A stretch of DNA of 64,000 nucleotides from Cardinalis cardinalis (lineage: Eukaryota > Chordata > Aves > Passeriformes > Cardinalidae). The translations under genes were made by a program, and so were the position numbers. The stretch spans positions 2,719,805 through 2,783,804 of the forward strand of contig JACDOX010000085.1 of NCBI GenBank assembly GCA_014549065.1. Reading direction: 5' to 3'. The notes beneath the pieces were generated by a model. It saw only the letters and a program-made list of their open reading frames with translations. It made no database searches and was not told the origin of the DNA. Of the stretch, positions 23,728 to 35,700 are shown in pieces; positions within the stretch are counted from its first letter, which is position 1, and each line of letters starts with the position of its first letter.

Positions 23728-26700
23728 GGTCAGGACATCAGACTTGTTATGAGTATCAGTGGCTTTCCTGGTTTCAGCCTCTTTTGGGGAGGAGCTGGTA
23801 ACAGACAATACTTGCAGCAGCAATCCTGACCCTGGATGAGCTCATCCCACCTCATTTTGGGCTCTGGCCTGGGACTGTGAGGCAGTGACAGCTCCAGCAG
23901 CATCTGAGGAAGGAGCAGAGGGAAGGCAGAGCTGGGACAGGGTGTCCTGCACCAGTGGGGAAGGAGAAGCATTTTGCTCTGTAAATGCCAATAATTGACA
24001 GTATTGAATCCTTGTGTGCCTGAGGAGGAGGAAGGAGCAAAGATCCAGCCCAACCAGCCCCCCTCCCACCTTGGCTAACACCAAGCTCTGCCTGGCACAT
24101 CACCTTGGAGCACCAGGGCCCCTCTCCAAACCCAGCTGTGCTTCAGCCCTGAGCTTGGTGTGGAGTTCAGCTCTCCAGAGCACCACCAGGAGAGCAGGGA
24201 TGGTGCTTTACCATCTGTACCCCCTGTCTGCACTCACAGCCCTTGGTAACTCACAGCAAAGGGTGGAGAAACCCACACCAGAGTGCGCTGAACACGGACA
24301 GCTTGATCCAAGATGTACAGGAGAAAAACACACAGGGGGGAAAACAAAATTCCTCTCACTTTGTGTGGATGGTGCCTTGCTCTGCAGTGTGGGACCAGCC
24401 CCAGGGGAGCCTGGAGCCCCAGCTGATGGGAACTGGCAGAGTTCCAGGGCTTTCCATGAAGCCAAGCCAATGTAAAGACAGCTGCACACTGGGTCCAAAA
24501 TACAAAGCTGCCATAAAGGTTCCTTTAAATTATTGAAGACATACTCACTTCTGGCTCCCATGGCTGCTTTTACAGCTCTCTCTCTCCATTCAAAGCATCA
24601 TCACCCACTCTTCAAGCAGGATTATTTTGCTTTTCAATTGGACTTTGACTCAACAGCAAATTTAATTAACTGACCTAATGGACTAGAGACGTGGATTAGA
24701 AGAGAAAAGAAATAAGAAACAATTCCAAACAAAACACACAACAGAAAGAACCAGCGCTGCAGCAAAAAGGAACCCCAAAGCACCTAAGTTAAAAAAACAA
24801 CAAAACAAAACTCTGCTATGCAGAGATGCAAAATAGAGATCTCACATTGCAAGATAATCAAGAACAAATGTTTGGCAGTATGGGTATCTTTTAACAGAGG
24901 ATCCCAAAGCCCTTCACGAGCCCTTAAGCTGAATAATACTGTAATGTGCCAAGAAGGAGCTCTGTGGGGAGCACCACAACCCCAGACCTTCAGAAACTCA
25001 TGTCAGCAGAGCCCCACAGATGCACCCAGCAATAAACTGGTGCTGCCCTCCCTGCTGGGGACACAGCCCCAGCACCATCAGGAGCCAGTCTGTCACTGGG
25101 ATGGACACNGAATGTGGCTCAGCACCTCCAGCACCCCTCAGTGTCCCCTGGTCCAGAGGTCCCTGTGGCAGACAGTGCAGGCACTGACCCAGCAGAGGGC
25201 TGGCTCACAAAAACACGCCCAGCACCCCTGGCTGCAGCTCTCTGCTGGCCACACCAACCCCACGCTCACACCAGAGTGTCCTGCCCACCCTGCCCCTCAC
25301 CCCAAGGGCAGGCAGGGGAACCCGGCCCCATTGGCGTGGGGCTGTTCACAGGGGCCCCAGGACCAGGGAAGAGAGGAGAATCTTCACTCCATGTTTCAGA
25401 AGGCTGATTTATTATTTTATGATATGTTATATTAAAAGAAAATGATATATTAAAACTTACTAAAAGAATAGAAGAAGGGATTTCATCAGAAGGCTAGCAA
25501 AGGAAAGGAATGATAATGAAATCTTGTGGCTGCTCGCAGCCTCAACACAGGTGGCTGTCATTGGTCATCAGGTAAAAACAATTTCACATGCTGGGTAAAC
25601 AATGCTCCAAATCACATTCCAAAGCAGCAAAACATGGAGAAGCTGAAGCTTCTCAGGAGAAAAAGATCCTAGCAAAAGGATTTTTCATAAAATANGTCTG
25701 TGACACGCTGGTCCTCCCAAAGCTCTGCACGTTCCTTCCCAGCTGTGGAGCTGCTGGGGACATTTCTGGCCTGGGATTATTTATTGCAAACTCACAGCAA
25801 GCAATATGTCACTCAGAAAATGAAGCCCCACTCAGAGGCTCAGTGCCTGTGTGCCACAGGGTGATGAATCAGCCAGGTTCCCATTGGCTCCCTGGGAATC
25901 CTCCCCTCTGCACAGGGAGAAACACCCAGAGATCCACCATCAATCCTGACTGCATGCACTGTGCTGGGCAGCACTGCTCCCCTCACCCTCCCAAGGGCAG
26001 AGCTCTGCTCTCCTTGCCTNTTCTGCTGCCAGCAGGGAAAGGGGAAAGCACAGGGAGTGATTCAGGCCTGTCACAAGAGCACCTGATGGGAGCTCCAGGA
26101 GCAAAGCCATCACTGCACATGCAAGGTGCAGGCAGGGTGACATGCATGCAAAGCAGTGATTAATTATAGGTGTCTTGCTGAGGAAATTTCTGAGCATGAA
26201 GGGCAACATNTAAGCTGCTAATCAGCATCACTTTTTGTTCTAACATGTTTGAAAACAAACTAATGGGTTGGAATAAGCCTCCTTGAACCAGCTNTGACAC
26301 CTGTATCTTCCACGTAAAAAGTAAAATTAAAAAAACACTTCAAAATACATCCTTCCAGAAGGGCTGAGCCTGCTCCTGGTGGTGCCTCAGCTCCAAAGGG
26401 GGAGCAGCCATGGCNTGGAGGAAACCCCACCCTTCAGAGGGGTCCCTGCAGCCCTGCTCAAGGCTTTCAGGGTGGGAAAAGGCAGAGCATGCCACCAGCC
26501 TCAGCAGGCCCCTGGCCTAGGACAGCAGCCCTGTGCTCTGCCACTCCTGCTNCCAGCACCAAGGCTCTCCTGCCTGCCTTCCTGCCTCGAGAACAAACAC
26601 AGGAGACCCAGAAACTGCTTAAAANTAGAAATTCCTATCCCAGCCAAGCACCTCCAGTGCTGACAGAGCTGAGGTCAGCCCTGAGCCTGCTCATGGCCCC

Positions 26701-29700
26701 AGGCTCCGTGGGCTGCACCTGGGTCCATCTCAGCTGTGCCATGCAGGGCATGGCACACAGTCCCAGCCCTTCAGAAACAAAGGCANGAGCAAGGCCTGCT
26801 CACAGAACAGCTGAGGTCACTGTGGAACACCTGTAGGTGCCTCCTCTCACCAGCAAACCACAGCAAGTACCAGAAGTTATTTTGCCAGCTCGGGCTCTGT
26901 GACTGTTCACTGCTGTCCTCTCATTCTGCTCAGGTCTGACTCTGTGCCCAGGCTGGGTGCCTCTGAGAAGGGCAATTAATGCTCCTCCTCTGCCTCTGCC
27001 CATTTCCAGTCAAGCACAGGACCAGCTCCCAGGCTGGCAGNGCNGGGCACAGCTCCTGCAGAGGGCAGAGTGCTCATTGCCCTCCCCAGGTGGGACAGGC
27101 AGAGTCCTGCACNCCCACAACTGCTGCCAGCAGCACCACACTGACCTGTGAACACCAGGCTGGCATTCTCCAGCTCCTCCTGTGGAACCTTGAAGCTGAA
27201 GGACTCGTTGTAGAAGGGATCTATCGTGCCCCGCATGCAGGACGTCTTCTTGGTTTTTGTTAACTTCAATCCGTGCACAAGCTGGATTTTCACAAAGGGA
27301 TCTGGCAAAGAGCACAAAGCACAGGCCCTGTGTTATGGGGACCATGAGTCAGCAGCCCTGCTCAGGAGGGCTGGGCACCACAGGGATGGACTGAGCTGGG
27401 AAATGGCCTTTGGAAGGGGCTGGGACTTGTGCTGCTCCCAGAGACTGCAGTGGCACAAAATCAGGCAGCCAGATTAAAAACAGCTCCTGCCAAAACCACA
27501 GCTAATGTCAGCCTTGACATGCTGTTCCTTTTGGGAAATGCCAAGATTCTGGCAGCAGCAGAGGCTGGGGCAGGAACGTGGGAACACCACCTGAGGACAG
27601 AGGCACAAAGCAGCTCCAGGCAGAGCAGCCAGGGCCAGCAGGGCCCAGGGGCTGCCTCACACAGCCCAGGGCACCAAAGCTCCAGCAGGGCCCAGGGGCT
27701 GCCTCACACAGCACAGCCCAGGGCACCAAAGCTCCAGCAGGGCCCAGGGGCACCAAAGCTCCAGCAGGGCCCAGGGGCACCAAAGCTCCAGCAGGGCCCA
27801 GGGGCTGCCTCACACAGCACAGCTCAGGGGCTGCCTCACACAGCACTGCCCAGGGGGACCTGGCTCCTCACCTCTGCCTTCACTTTAAATTTGCCAAACC
27901 CTGCACTGTACCCCAGAGTAAGTGTTCCAATACTTTCATTATGGTTGTCTATACATACTAGAGGGACTCAGAATCCAGAGCCTTGAATAAACAGGAACTG
28001 AGCATCAAATCCCCCTGGGTCCCCCACAAACTGCAGCCTCACTGATCTGCTTTAAAGGCACACATAATCTGAGCATGAGTAATGTGAGAAATGCACTGCC
28101 CTTTACCTGAACCTTGGCTCATGTCTGTCTGAAGCAGCTGTTTTGCTCTAATGATGTCCACGTTCAGCCTTCCTGCACTGGGTAGGTAGTTCAGTGACAA
28201 CAGCAGCTCTCCCAGCTCCACTTCATTCTGCAGGGAAAAGAGAATGTGAAGATTTAGAACAGAGCTCAGAGGGGAAGAGAAGGGAGAGAAATTAAATAAA
28301 TCCCATTTGTCTAAGTGCCTGAAAAATGAATTTTAGTCACGCTCTGAACTGCAACCAAGAACCATCTGTTGGTACCTCGTGCTAAGTGGAAACAAGAAAG
28401 GAACTACACCCAAAAGGAGATCTTTCTCCAATCACCAATCCTTCACCAGCTCCCCAGCAGCCAGGCAAAGAGGAGGCAGGGGCACAAGGTCAGTAGCTTC
28501 TACCTGCTCCATTTTTAATGGCTCCAGGCAGTTCTGACCTTACCAAGGGGCAGAACACAGACCCANTGGAGGAGCCATTCTCTTTCCTCCCCAGCCCCCA
28601 TGGCCACAGCAGGCACCTGGGGAGCTCAGACGTGCACTGGTTAAAGCACCCCTGGGTCACAGCTGGGATCCCCTTGGCCCAGCCTGGCTGTGCCCTTGCT
28701 GCTCCCTCCTGCCCCACGGCCACAGCAACACAGCCACACTGCTGTTCTGCCATCATTCCTTCTCCTTTTCCTTAGTGATGCTTAAAACTGGTAATTCAAG
28801 GGCTGGAGAGCTCACATCACTGCTCCTCAGACACGAGGGTTTGAAATAACCTCTGCCCCTTGCCNTGACCTGGCTCTGAGAGGCTCCTACTGTCAGATGC
28901 AGAATGCACACACTGGAACCACTCTGGAGGCTGGGAACACACCAGGCAGGGATTGATCCAGCTGCCCAGTGCCAGGGCCATGCAGGANTGCAGAGCTGGT
29001 GCTTCATCCCAAATAATCCAAAACAACCTAGGTCAGGTGTCAGAGCCCATCCCAAGAGGAAAAGGAGCTGCNGTGGTATTGCAATCATCACAAAAGGCTT
29101 GAATATCTTTACTGATGCCCCAAATATTAGATTACAGAAACCAGAGACTATGGGTAGNCCATAAAGTAAAAGGTTCTCAGAACAGCCACAGCCTGAGCTG
29201 ACCCAAAGAACCAGGCTCACTGGGTGGGCCAGCACNTGAGGCTCAATCCCTGGCACAACATCAGTGCCTCAGGGAAACTGAGGCTGGGAAACCCAGCCAG
29301 GAAAAGCATCTGATTCCTTAGCTCAAATTCCTTTTGTCACAGCAGCTTGTGGGTCACACAGTGACTGCACAGCACCCACACCCACATTTACCACATGCAT
29401 TTTCTTTTGTTGCTACATTATTCCTGCCTCACCCAGAAGGAACCTTTCCTCCATCAACCTGGGCCAGCTCCCATATCCCAGTGCTGGTCAATATATGATG
29501 TTTTAAGTTCTTTCCATCAGAAAGCCACTCCCCAACACACACACAGGACTCACATACCCACATACACCCAGGTGCCCTGGGGTGGCACAACACAAGGATC
29601 CAAGAGTCTCACATCCCAGGTGGTTGTAACACCATCCAACTGATTTAAACTACCATCTCTCATCTGATTTTGCCCAAAAATGCTCCTCTCAGGTCTGTGG

Positions 29701-32700
29701 CTGGAACAGCCTGCAGACATGTTTATCATCAAGAACAGCCAGTGATTTTTAATCCTATTAGCAGGACAGGATGGAAGCATCACAGTGCCCACACCACCAC
29801 CCTNAGCAGGAGCCACACGAGGCAGCCCTCACCCCAGCTCATCTTTTATAACACATAAACAACATTTTTATCAGACCCAGTCCTGCCTGCATTCACTGCT
29901 GGTCAGGTTCCATTCAGGCTTAAATTCCTAGAAATTCAGGTGCATTTGCAAGTGCAAATGAGGAAACTGCTCAGTTATTTTATCACCTGCTGGGGAGAGA
30001 CAAACAGCTCCAGCTGCAAATACCAAACTGCTGGCACAGCCAGGTGGCAGGCTGGCATGGGGCAGTGATGGAGGCCCTTTCCAGTCACCTCAGGCTTACA
30101 GTGCTGAAAACCTGCATTAAGATTTGGGATCATTACTTGTGGAGCTGTCCATTGATGGAACCTGTTGATCTTATCCAAGAGCTGCAGGCGTTTCCCTGGG
30201 CCAGAGANGAGCCATGGAGCTCAGCAAGGGAAGGCAGATCTCCCTGCTTCCAATTCATTTGCATTTCTGATCCATTTATTTTAAAAAAAGCCTGATGTTG
30301 TACACTGACAGCACCAGGCTGGATCTGTAACACCCACCTGGGCATTGGCAGCAGAACCACGTCCCATCAGCCCTGCAGAGATGATGGAAGGAGCCCCTCA
30401 GTGTAACCAGCACACNGCTGCCCAACCCACCCAGCCTTCCACAGGGAAAGGTAGGACCTAATTTTCTGTAGGACCTAACCTAACAGGGATTTCAGCACCT
30501 CTAGAAAAATCCTTTNGGCTATCTAGGCTTAAATTTGAGTAAGGAGAGATATAAAATGCTGTATTCTGTGATCCTCCAAAGAAAGCAGGCAGACTATGAG
30601 CAGCTTCAATCGGTCTCAGATCAAGCCTGATCTCACAGATCTCAACAACACCTCCTGATGCTCTCCAGGAGTGCNCACATTTGTGTTAATTATTGTGAGA
30701 GGAGGAACACAGGGCCCCTGCCCAAAGGCCAGGGCAGGACGGGTGAGCTCAGAGCCAGGAAGGAAGAGCAGCCCCAGGGCAGGCAGAGCAGCACCAGGAA
30801 AAGGGGGTCTCCAAAAGGAAGCCCAGATCACAGAGAGCTCCCCTCCCCGGGCAGGTGACTCAGCCTTTCCCAGGCTCTCAGTGCCAGCAGCCAATGCCTC
30901 TGCTGTTATAAATGCATTTCTTCCAGCCCAGCCACAGGATCTGGGAAACGTGCTCCAAATGCTNCCCCAGGGCCTGGGGGATGTCAGCCACAGGAGAGGG
31001 AATCAGTGGCTGCTGGCACCAAGGCTGGCCCTGNCCCCTCTGTGCCCAGCCCTGTGCTCCAGTCACTGCTGGGATTAGCGACCAAGCAGAGAATTCCCGG
31101 GTGCCCCAGGGAGCAGGAGGTCCAGGGAGGTCCAGGCAGGAGGTTCCAGCTCCCTGGGCCTTTCCCAACAATGCCATGGCTCCCTTTGGTGATGTGACAG
31201 CCTTCCAGCTTGGGAACACCCCGTGCTGCCAGAGCCCAGCCCGTGCTCGGGGACATCCGTGGGACACAGAACAANCATCACCATCCTTGTTCTGTCCCCT
31301 GGGGCATCCCCAGAGCCCCAGCTGAGAGGAGGGGATGGATTCATGCACAAGAGCTGCCATGGGCACACTGCTCACCCAAGGGCAAGGAAGTGCCTGCATT
31401 TTGTGTTTCCTAGGTGTCTCCATCAGGAAAATACAGAGCTGCCGGTTTTGCCTTGGGTGTTTTGCTGTGCAGAGGTGCCCCTCTCTGCTAAGGCATCATT
31501 TCAGCTGCCATTATTATGCTGATGACGAGCGGGTTGGTGCCGAGATCCCAGATGACCCTGGAAAAGCAATTTCCTGTTTGATGAGATGCCGGAGTGACAC
31601 CGAGTCTGGGATGTCTGAGACTCTCCTGAAGCTCTGATTAACATTTCACTCCTGGNTGTATTACACTGCCAGGTTGGATTTGCAGCCTCGGGCTCACCTG
31701 TGATCCAGAACCTTCTGCAGTTACTGCCTGGGCTGAACCCAGAAGTTTTGAACCAGAAATTTTTCTGTTCTTTTCTGTCATCTCCGAAACACAAAGATGC
31801 TCCCCCAAAGGAAGATGAGCTTTTAATTAATGCACATCTTGTTTGGACCAGGTAATTCTTTCCTCACAGCCCCCCAGACTGTTCCTTGTGCATTGCTACA
31901 CCACCAGCAAAATTCTGCAGCTGAAACCCTTCCCAACAGGAGCAGAGCACATTGCATCAGCACTGACACCCATGCATCGCTCCTAATGAAGTTTCAGATT
32001 GATTTTCCTCCTCAAGGTGATCGGTGTTGGTACCTCCAGGCACATTAGGAAACTGATGGTTTAGAACAGTTTGCTCTAACAGGTTTTCCACAGCATCCTG
32101 TGACACAGCCATTGTTTGGGGAAGGTTGAGCTATTAAGGATGAAAACCTGAGGAAAAAAATATACTTATCAATGAATAGGAGCAGTGTTTCCTGCATAAC
32201 TGGCACCAACTGGATGTAGGATGAAGAGAGTCACAAAATCCCTTCTAAAGCCAAATTGTCTTTGCCATGAGAAAGCCTCTATTGTGCAAAAAGCTTTGGG
32301 AAGAAGATATGCAATGGAGAGGTTCTGCTCCTGGACCCCACCAGCNTCTCCTCTCTGTTCCTCCTCCACAAACACACCCCCAGCAGCCCAGCTCTCTGCA
32401 GGAAGGGCAAGGAGTGAACAGCACTGATGGGAAAGGGTGAGGTGACCAGGAATACAGATAAGGATAAAGAGAGAACAGTCAAGAAGAAAAAATTTTCAAT
32501 GCTGGAGCTTTACAGACTCAAAAAGTAAAGGGAAAAAAAGTTCCATTTCAACTGAAATGGAACTAAGGAAAAACAAATATACAGAGTGAAATAAAAGAAG
32601 ATAGAACAACACAAGCCAAAATATGAAAACAAACCACAGTTTAAAAGCTAAAAATGTTGTTATCATGATGGACAAGCATCCATCACAGTTCTAACTCCAG

Positions 32701-35700
32701 TGACCTGCAGGGTGGGGGTATCCTGCCCTCTGCCAGACTTTGCCCAGAGCATCTCCTCCACTGGCCACAGGAAAACTTCCAGGGTGATTTTACCATCCAG
32801 CAGAGGAGCAAACATGGCCCCATGGAACCACCCTGTACCATCCTGGACATCAAAACTGACAGGTCATTCCAGTGCACTCATAGTATGAAGTTAAAAAAGC
32901 AAGTCCAATACACACTCCCTCTACTACAAAAATGGCTTAATTCGAGGGAAGAAGGAACTTCATGCTATCTTCCCACCATAACTAGGCTTTTTTTTTTTTT
33001 CTTTTGCAGAATGATCTCCAAGCTCTCATTACTGCTGGTCTAAAACATTTATTCCTGCCCACTCAAATCTGCCAAAAGAGAAATGAATCATATGTCAATA
33101 AAACTTGGGGTCCTGAACATGTGCTTCAGAATCCGTTTCAGCGGCGAAAAACACGAATGTGAGCCCAGCTCAGCGAGGCCTGCCAACTTCATTCATGGCA
33201 ATTAAGCAAAGCCACACACATTTCAGGGGATATTTAAGGAGTGCAGAGTGTTCCTATGGGGACTGGACTCAAGAGCCTTTCCATGAGCAGCTACTGCGTT
33301 TTAGAAAAGCAATAATTACCCTGCAAGAGAAAACCTCCCAGAACTACCAAGGATAAAGGATTTGGCAATACCTGCACTGACATTTTCCACAAGAAGTTCT
33401 TCTGCTCAGCTGCTGGCTCTGCTGATGCATCAGGCAGCAGCTCCCTGTGCCTCCACTTTGGGCTCAATCCCCTCTTGTAGTTGGGTTGCCCAAGACNAAG
33501 GGAGGAATGATGAATCTGACTCCNTGCTCNTGGAAGGCTAATTTATATTTTATGATATTATATTAAAGGATACTAAACTATACTAAAGAATACAGAAAGG
33601 ATACCTACAGAATGCTAAAAAGATANTAATGAAAAGCTTGTGACTCTCTCCAGAGTCCTGACACATCTTGGCACTGATTGGCCAAAGAGTGAAAANAACT
33701 CACACCAGAATCCAATGAAACAATCACCTGTGGGTAAGCAATCTCCAAACACCTTCCACATGAGCAAAACACAGGGGAGACAAATGAAATAATAGCTGTT
33801 TCCCTTTTCTCTGAGGCTTCTCAGCTTCCCAGGAGAAAAATCCTGGGCAAAGGGATTTTCCAGAGAANGTGAATGCCACAATCCCCCTAAACACCAAACG
33901 TGGATCCAAGCTCAGAAAGTGTTTCTGTGCAGGCACAACCTCCTGCCTGGGGCTTGGCACCCAGCAGTCTGTAGCTCTGGCTGCTCAGGCTGAGGACAGC
34001 TCAGCTGCACTCGGGTTCTCTGGGCACCCTCTGCAGGGCAGTGCTGCTCAGCACCTCCTCACACCAAGGAAATGCTCTGCTTGTCACTCTCAGCAGCTCC
34101 ACGGGCTGGTGATGCAGAGATTCCTCCAACAGTGAGGAGCTGTGCATCCCATCCACAGGCCTCAGGAGCTGATCTTGCTCCAGCTCCCAGAGNAGCCAAC
34201 AGAGTTGCTGGCTGCAGAAGCTGGACCATGCCCCATCTGGGAGAAGCTCACTGTCCCTGCAGACACTGCATGCACCACAAGATTCCTGGCTTTCCCCAGC
34301 TTTGCAGCTCACAGGTGCTGGCAGGGCCCTGTGCTAAGGCAGGTTCCAGCTCTGGGATGAGGGAGCTCAGTGTGATNGTGGGACAAGGACCTGGCACCTG
34401 CCTTTATCAGCACACTCTGTGTCAATGGCTTCGCTGGTGGAGACAGCAAGTGCAAAGCAGATGTTCATCTTAGCTTGTGTCATTTGGCCACTTTCTCTGC
34501 TCTTTCACAGTGCCTGCCACCCTCCCACTCCCACCAGTATGAAGAGAAAACTTCTCCACAGCTCCTGCCATCTGGATTCACTTTCCTCCATCTCCCTCCA
34601 GCTCATGATGTTTCTGTCTATAAATTCTATAAAAAAAAACAAAACTCATGTATTTTGCATCTTTCATCTTCACATATCACGTCTATGACTGTTTCTCTCC
34701 CTCCTGTTCTGCTTTTCCAAGCACCTGCTTCAGCCTTTTCTCCTGTGGGGCTGCTGCCAGCTGCTGCTCCGTGTCACAGCCCCAGACTGGCAAATTTTCC
34801 TGACTGAAGATCAGAACTGCACCACAGTGGTTTGTCTGTGGTGCTCTCCAGGATCCCAGGATGCCTTCTGCCAAATAAAATGCAACTGCACGTAGATATT
34901 TATTTCTGTCCCTGCCTATCAGCATCTCTCAACACAAAGCACACTTCAGCAGGCTCAGGTTCAATCCAACAAGAAACTGATAAAGGCTGTCTGTCCCTCA
35001 GCTAATCAAGCAAAAAAGTGAGAAGTATAAAAAAAATTGTTAACATGTCAAATCTATCAGTCCACAGGCAGAAGGTTCCAACTAGTATTAAAAAATCCCT
35101 CAGAAACTTCTAGCACAAACATCACTGTTACTGAAAGACATAAAAATGTATTTTTTCAAAGCAATAAGCTTTGTTTTACTTCTTCCAAGATTTATCTTAA
35201 CCCTTTGATCAATTAATTTAATCACCACTAGGATGAAACATGCCTTACTCAAGGAACTTTAAAAANTTTATCATTGAGAAAATATGGGAAGATGATGCCA
35301 AACATCATCCCTGATGTCCTGTATAAGCACTGTTGATCCCTTTACAGTTGCAATCTGCCAGCTGAGGTAAAATCAGCAAAAAGGTATGAAAGGACCATTT
35401 ACTGATCAAAGTGTTGAGGAATTTTAGCCTAAGTTTTTCCACATGATAGCAAGGGGATAAATGCAAAAGGCTTTTAAGCCTGTGCATTCAAATGGAGTTT
35501 TGTCTTTCTCTTTCTTTTTATAAATATCAGAAATGCCAACTTCTGCATAAATAATTTATCTCAAATGCTGGTGAAGCAGACAGCACTGCTGAAAACAGCA
35601 GCAGCTTTCAATGAAACTTTGGAGAGGGGAAAGGAAGAGCTGGCTCCGAGCTTGGCACATGAAGGCAGAGATGATCTTTTCTAATCAAGGTCTGTATTAG

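Larger units (their letters stand above)
14841..27145 (-). other. SYT17: SYT17 intron 7 (12.3 kb)
   Basis: The largest SYT17 intron. It contains two solo LTRs (14935-15327 and 25335-25705), a CR1 fragment (15486-15597), a T/G-rich tract (17140-17226), a TAAT-rich segment (17464-17530) and poly-A/poly-T tracts near 23540-23730. I see no other exon. Confidence 0.85.

Noticed and set aside
23530..23728. Poly-A and poly-T tracts as signs of a processed pseudogene
   Set aside because: No gene-like sequence adjoins either tract and no target duplication is apparent.
27429..27986. Repetitive open frames of 112-185 codons on both strands in SYT17 intron 6
   Set aside because: They are translations of the minisatellite at 27637-27858, whose modules stay open in several frames.
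14929..33886. Retroviral coding genes linked to the LTRs
   Set aside because: No internal sequence flanks any of the three LTRs. Each is a solo LTR with single-copy host DNA on both sides.
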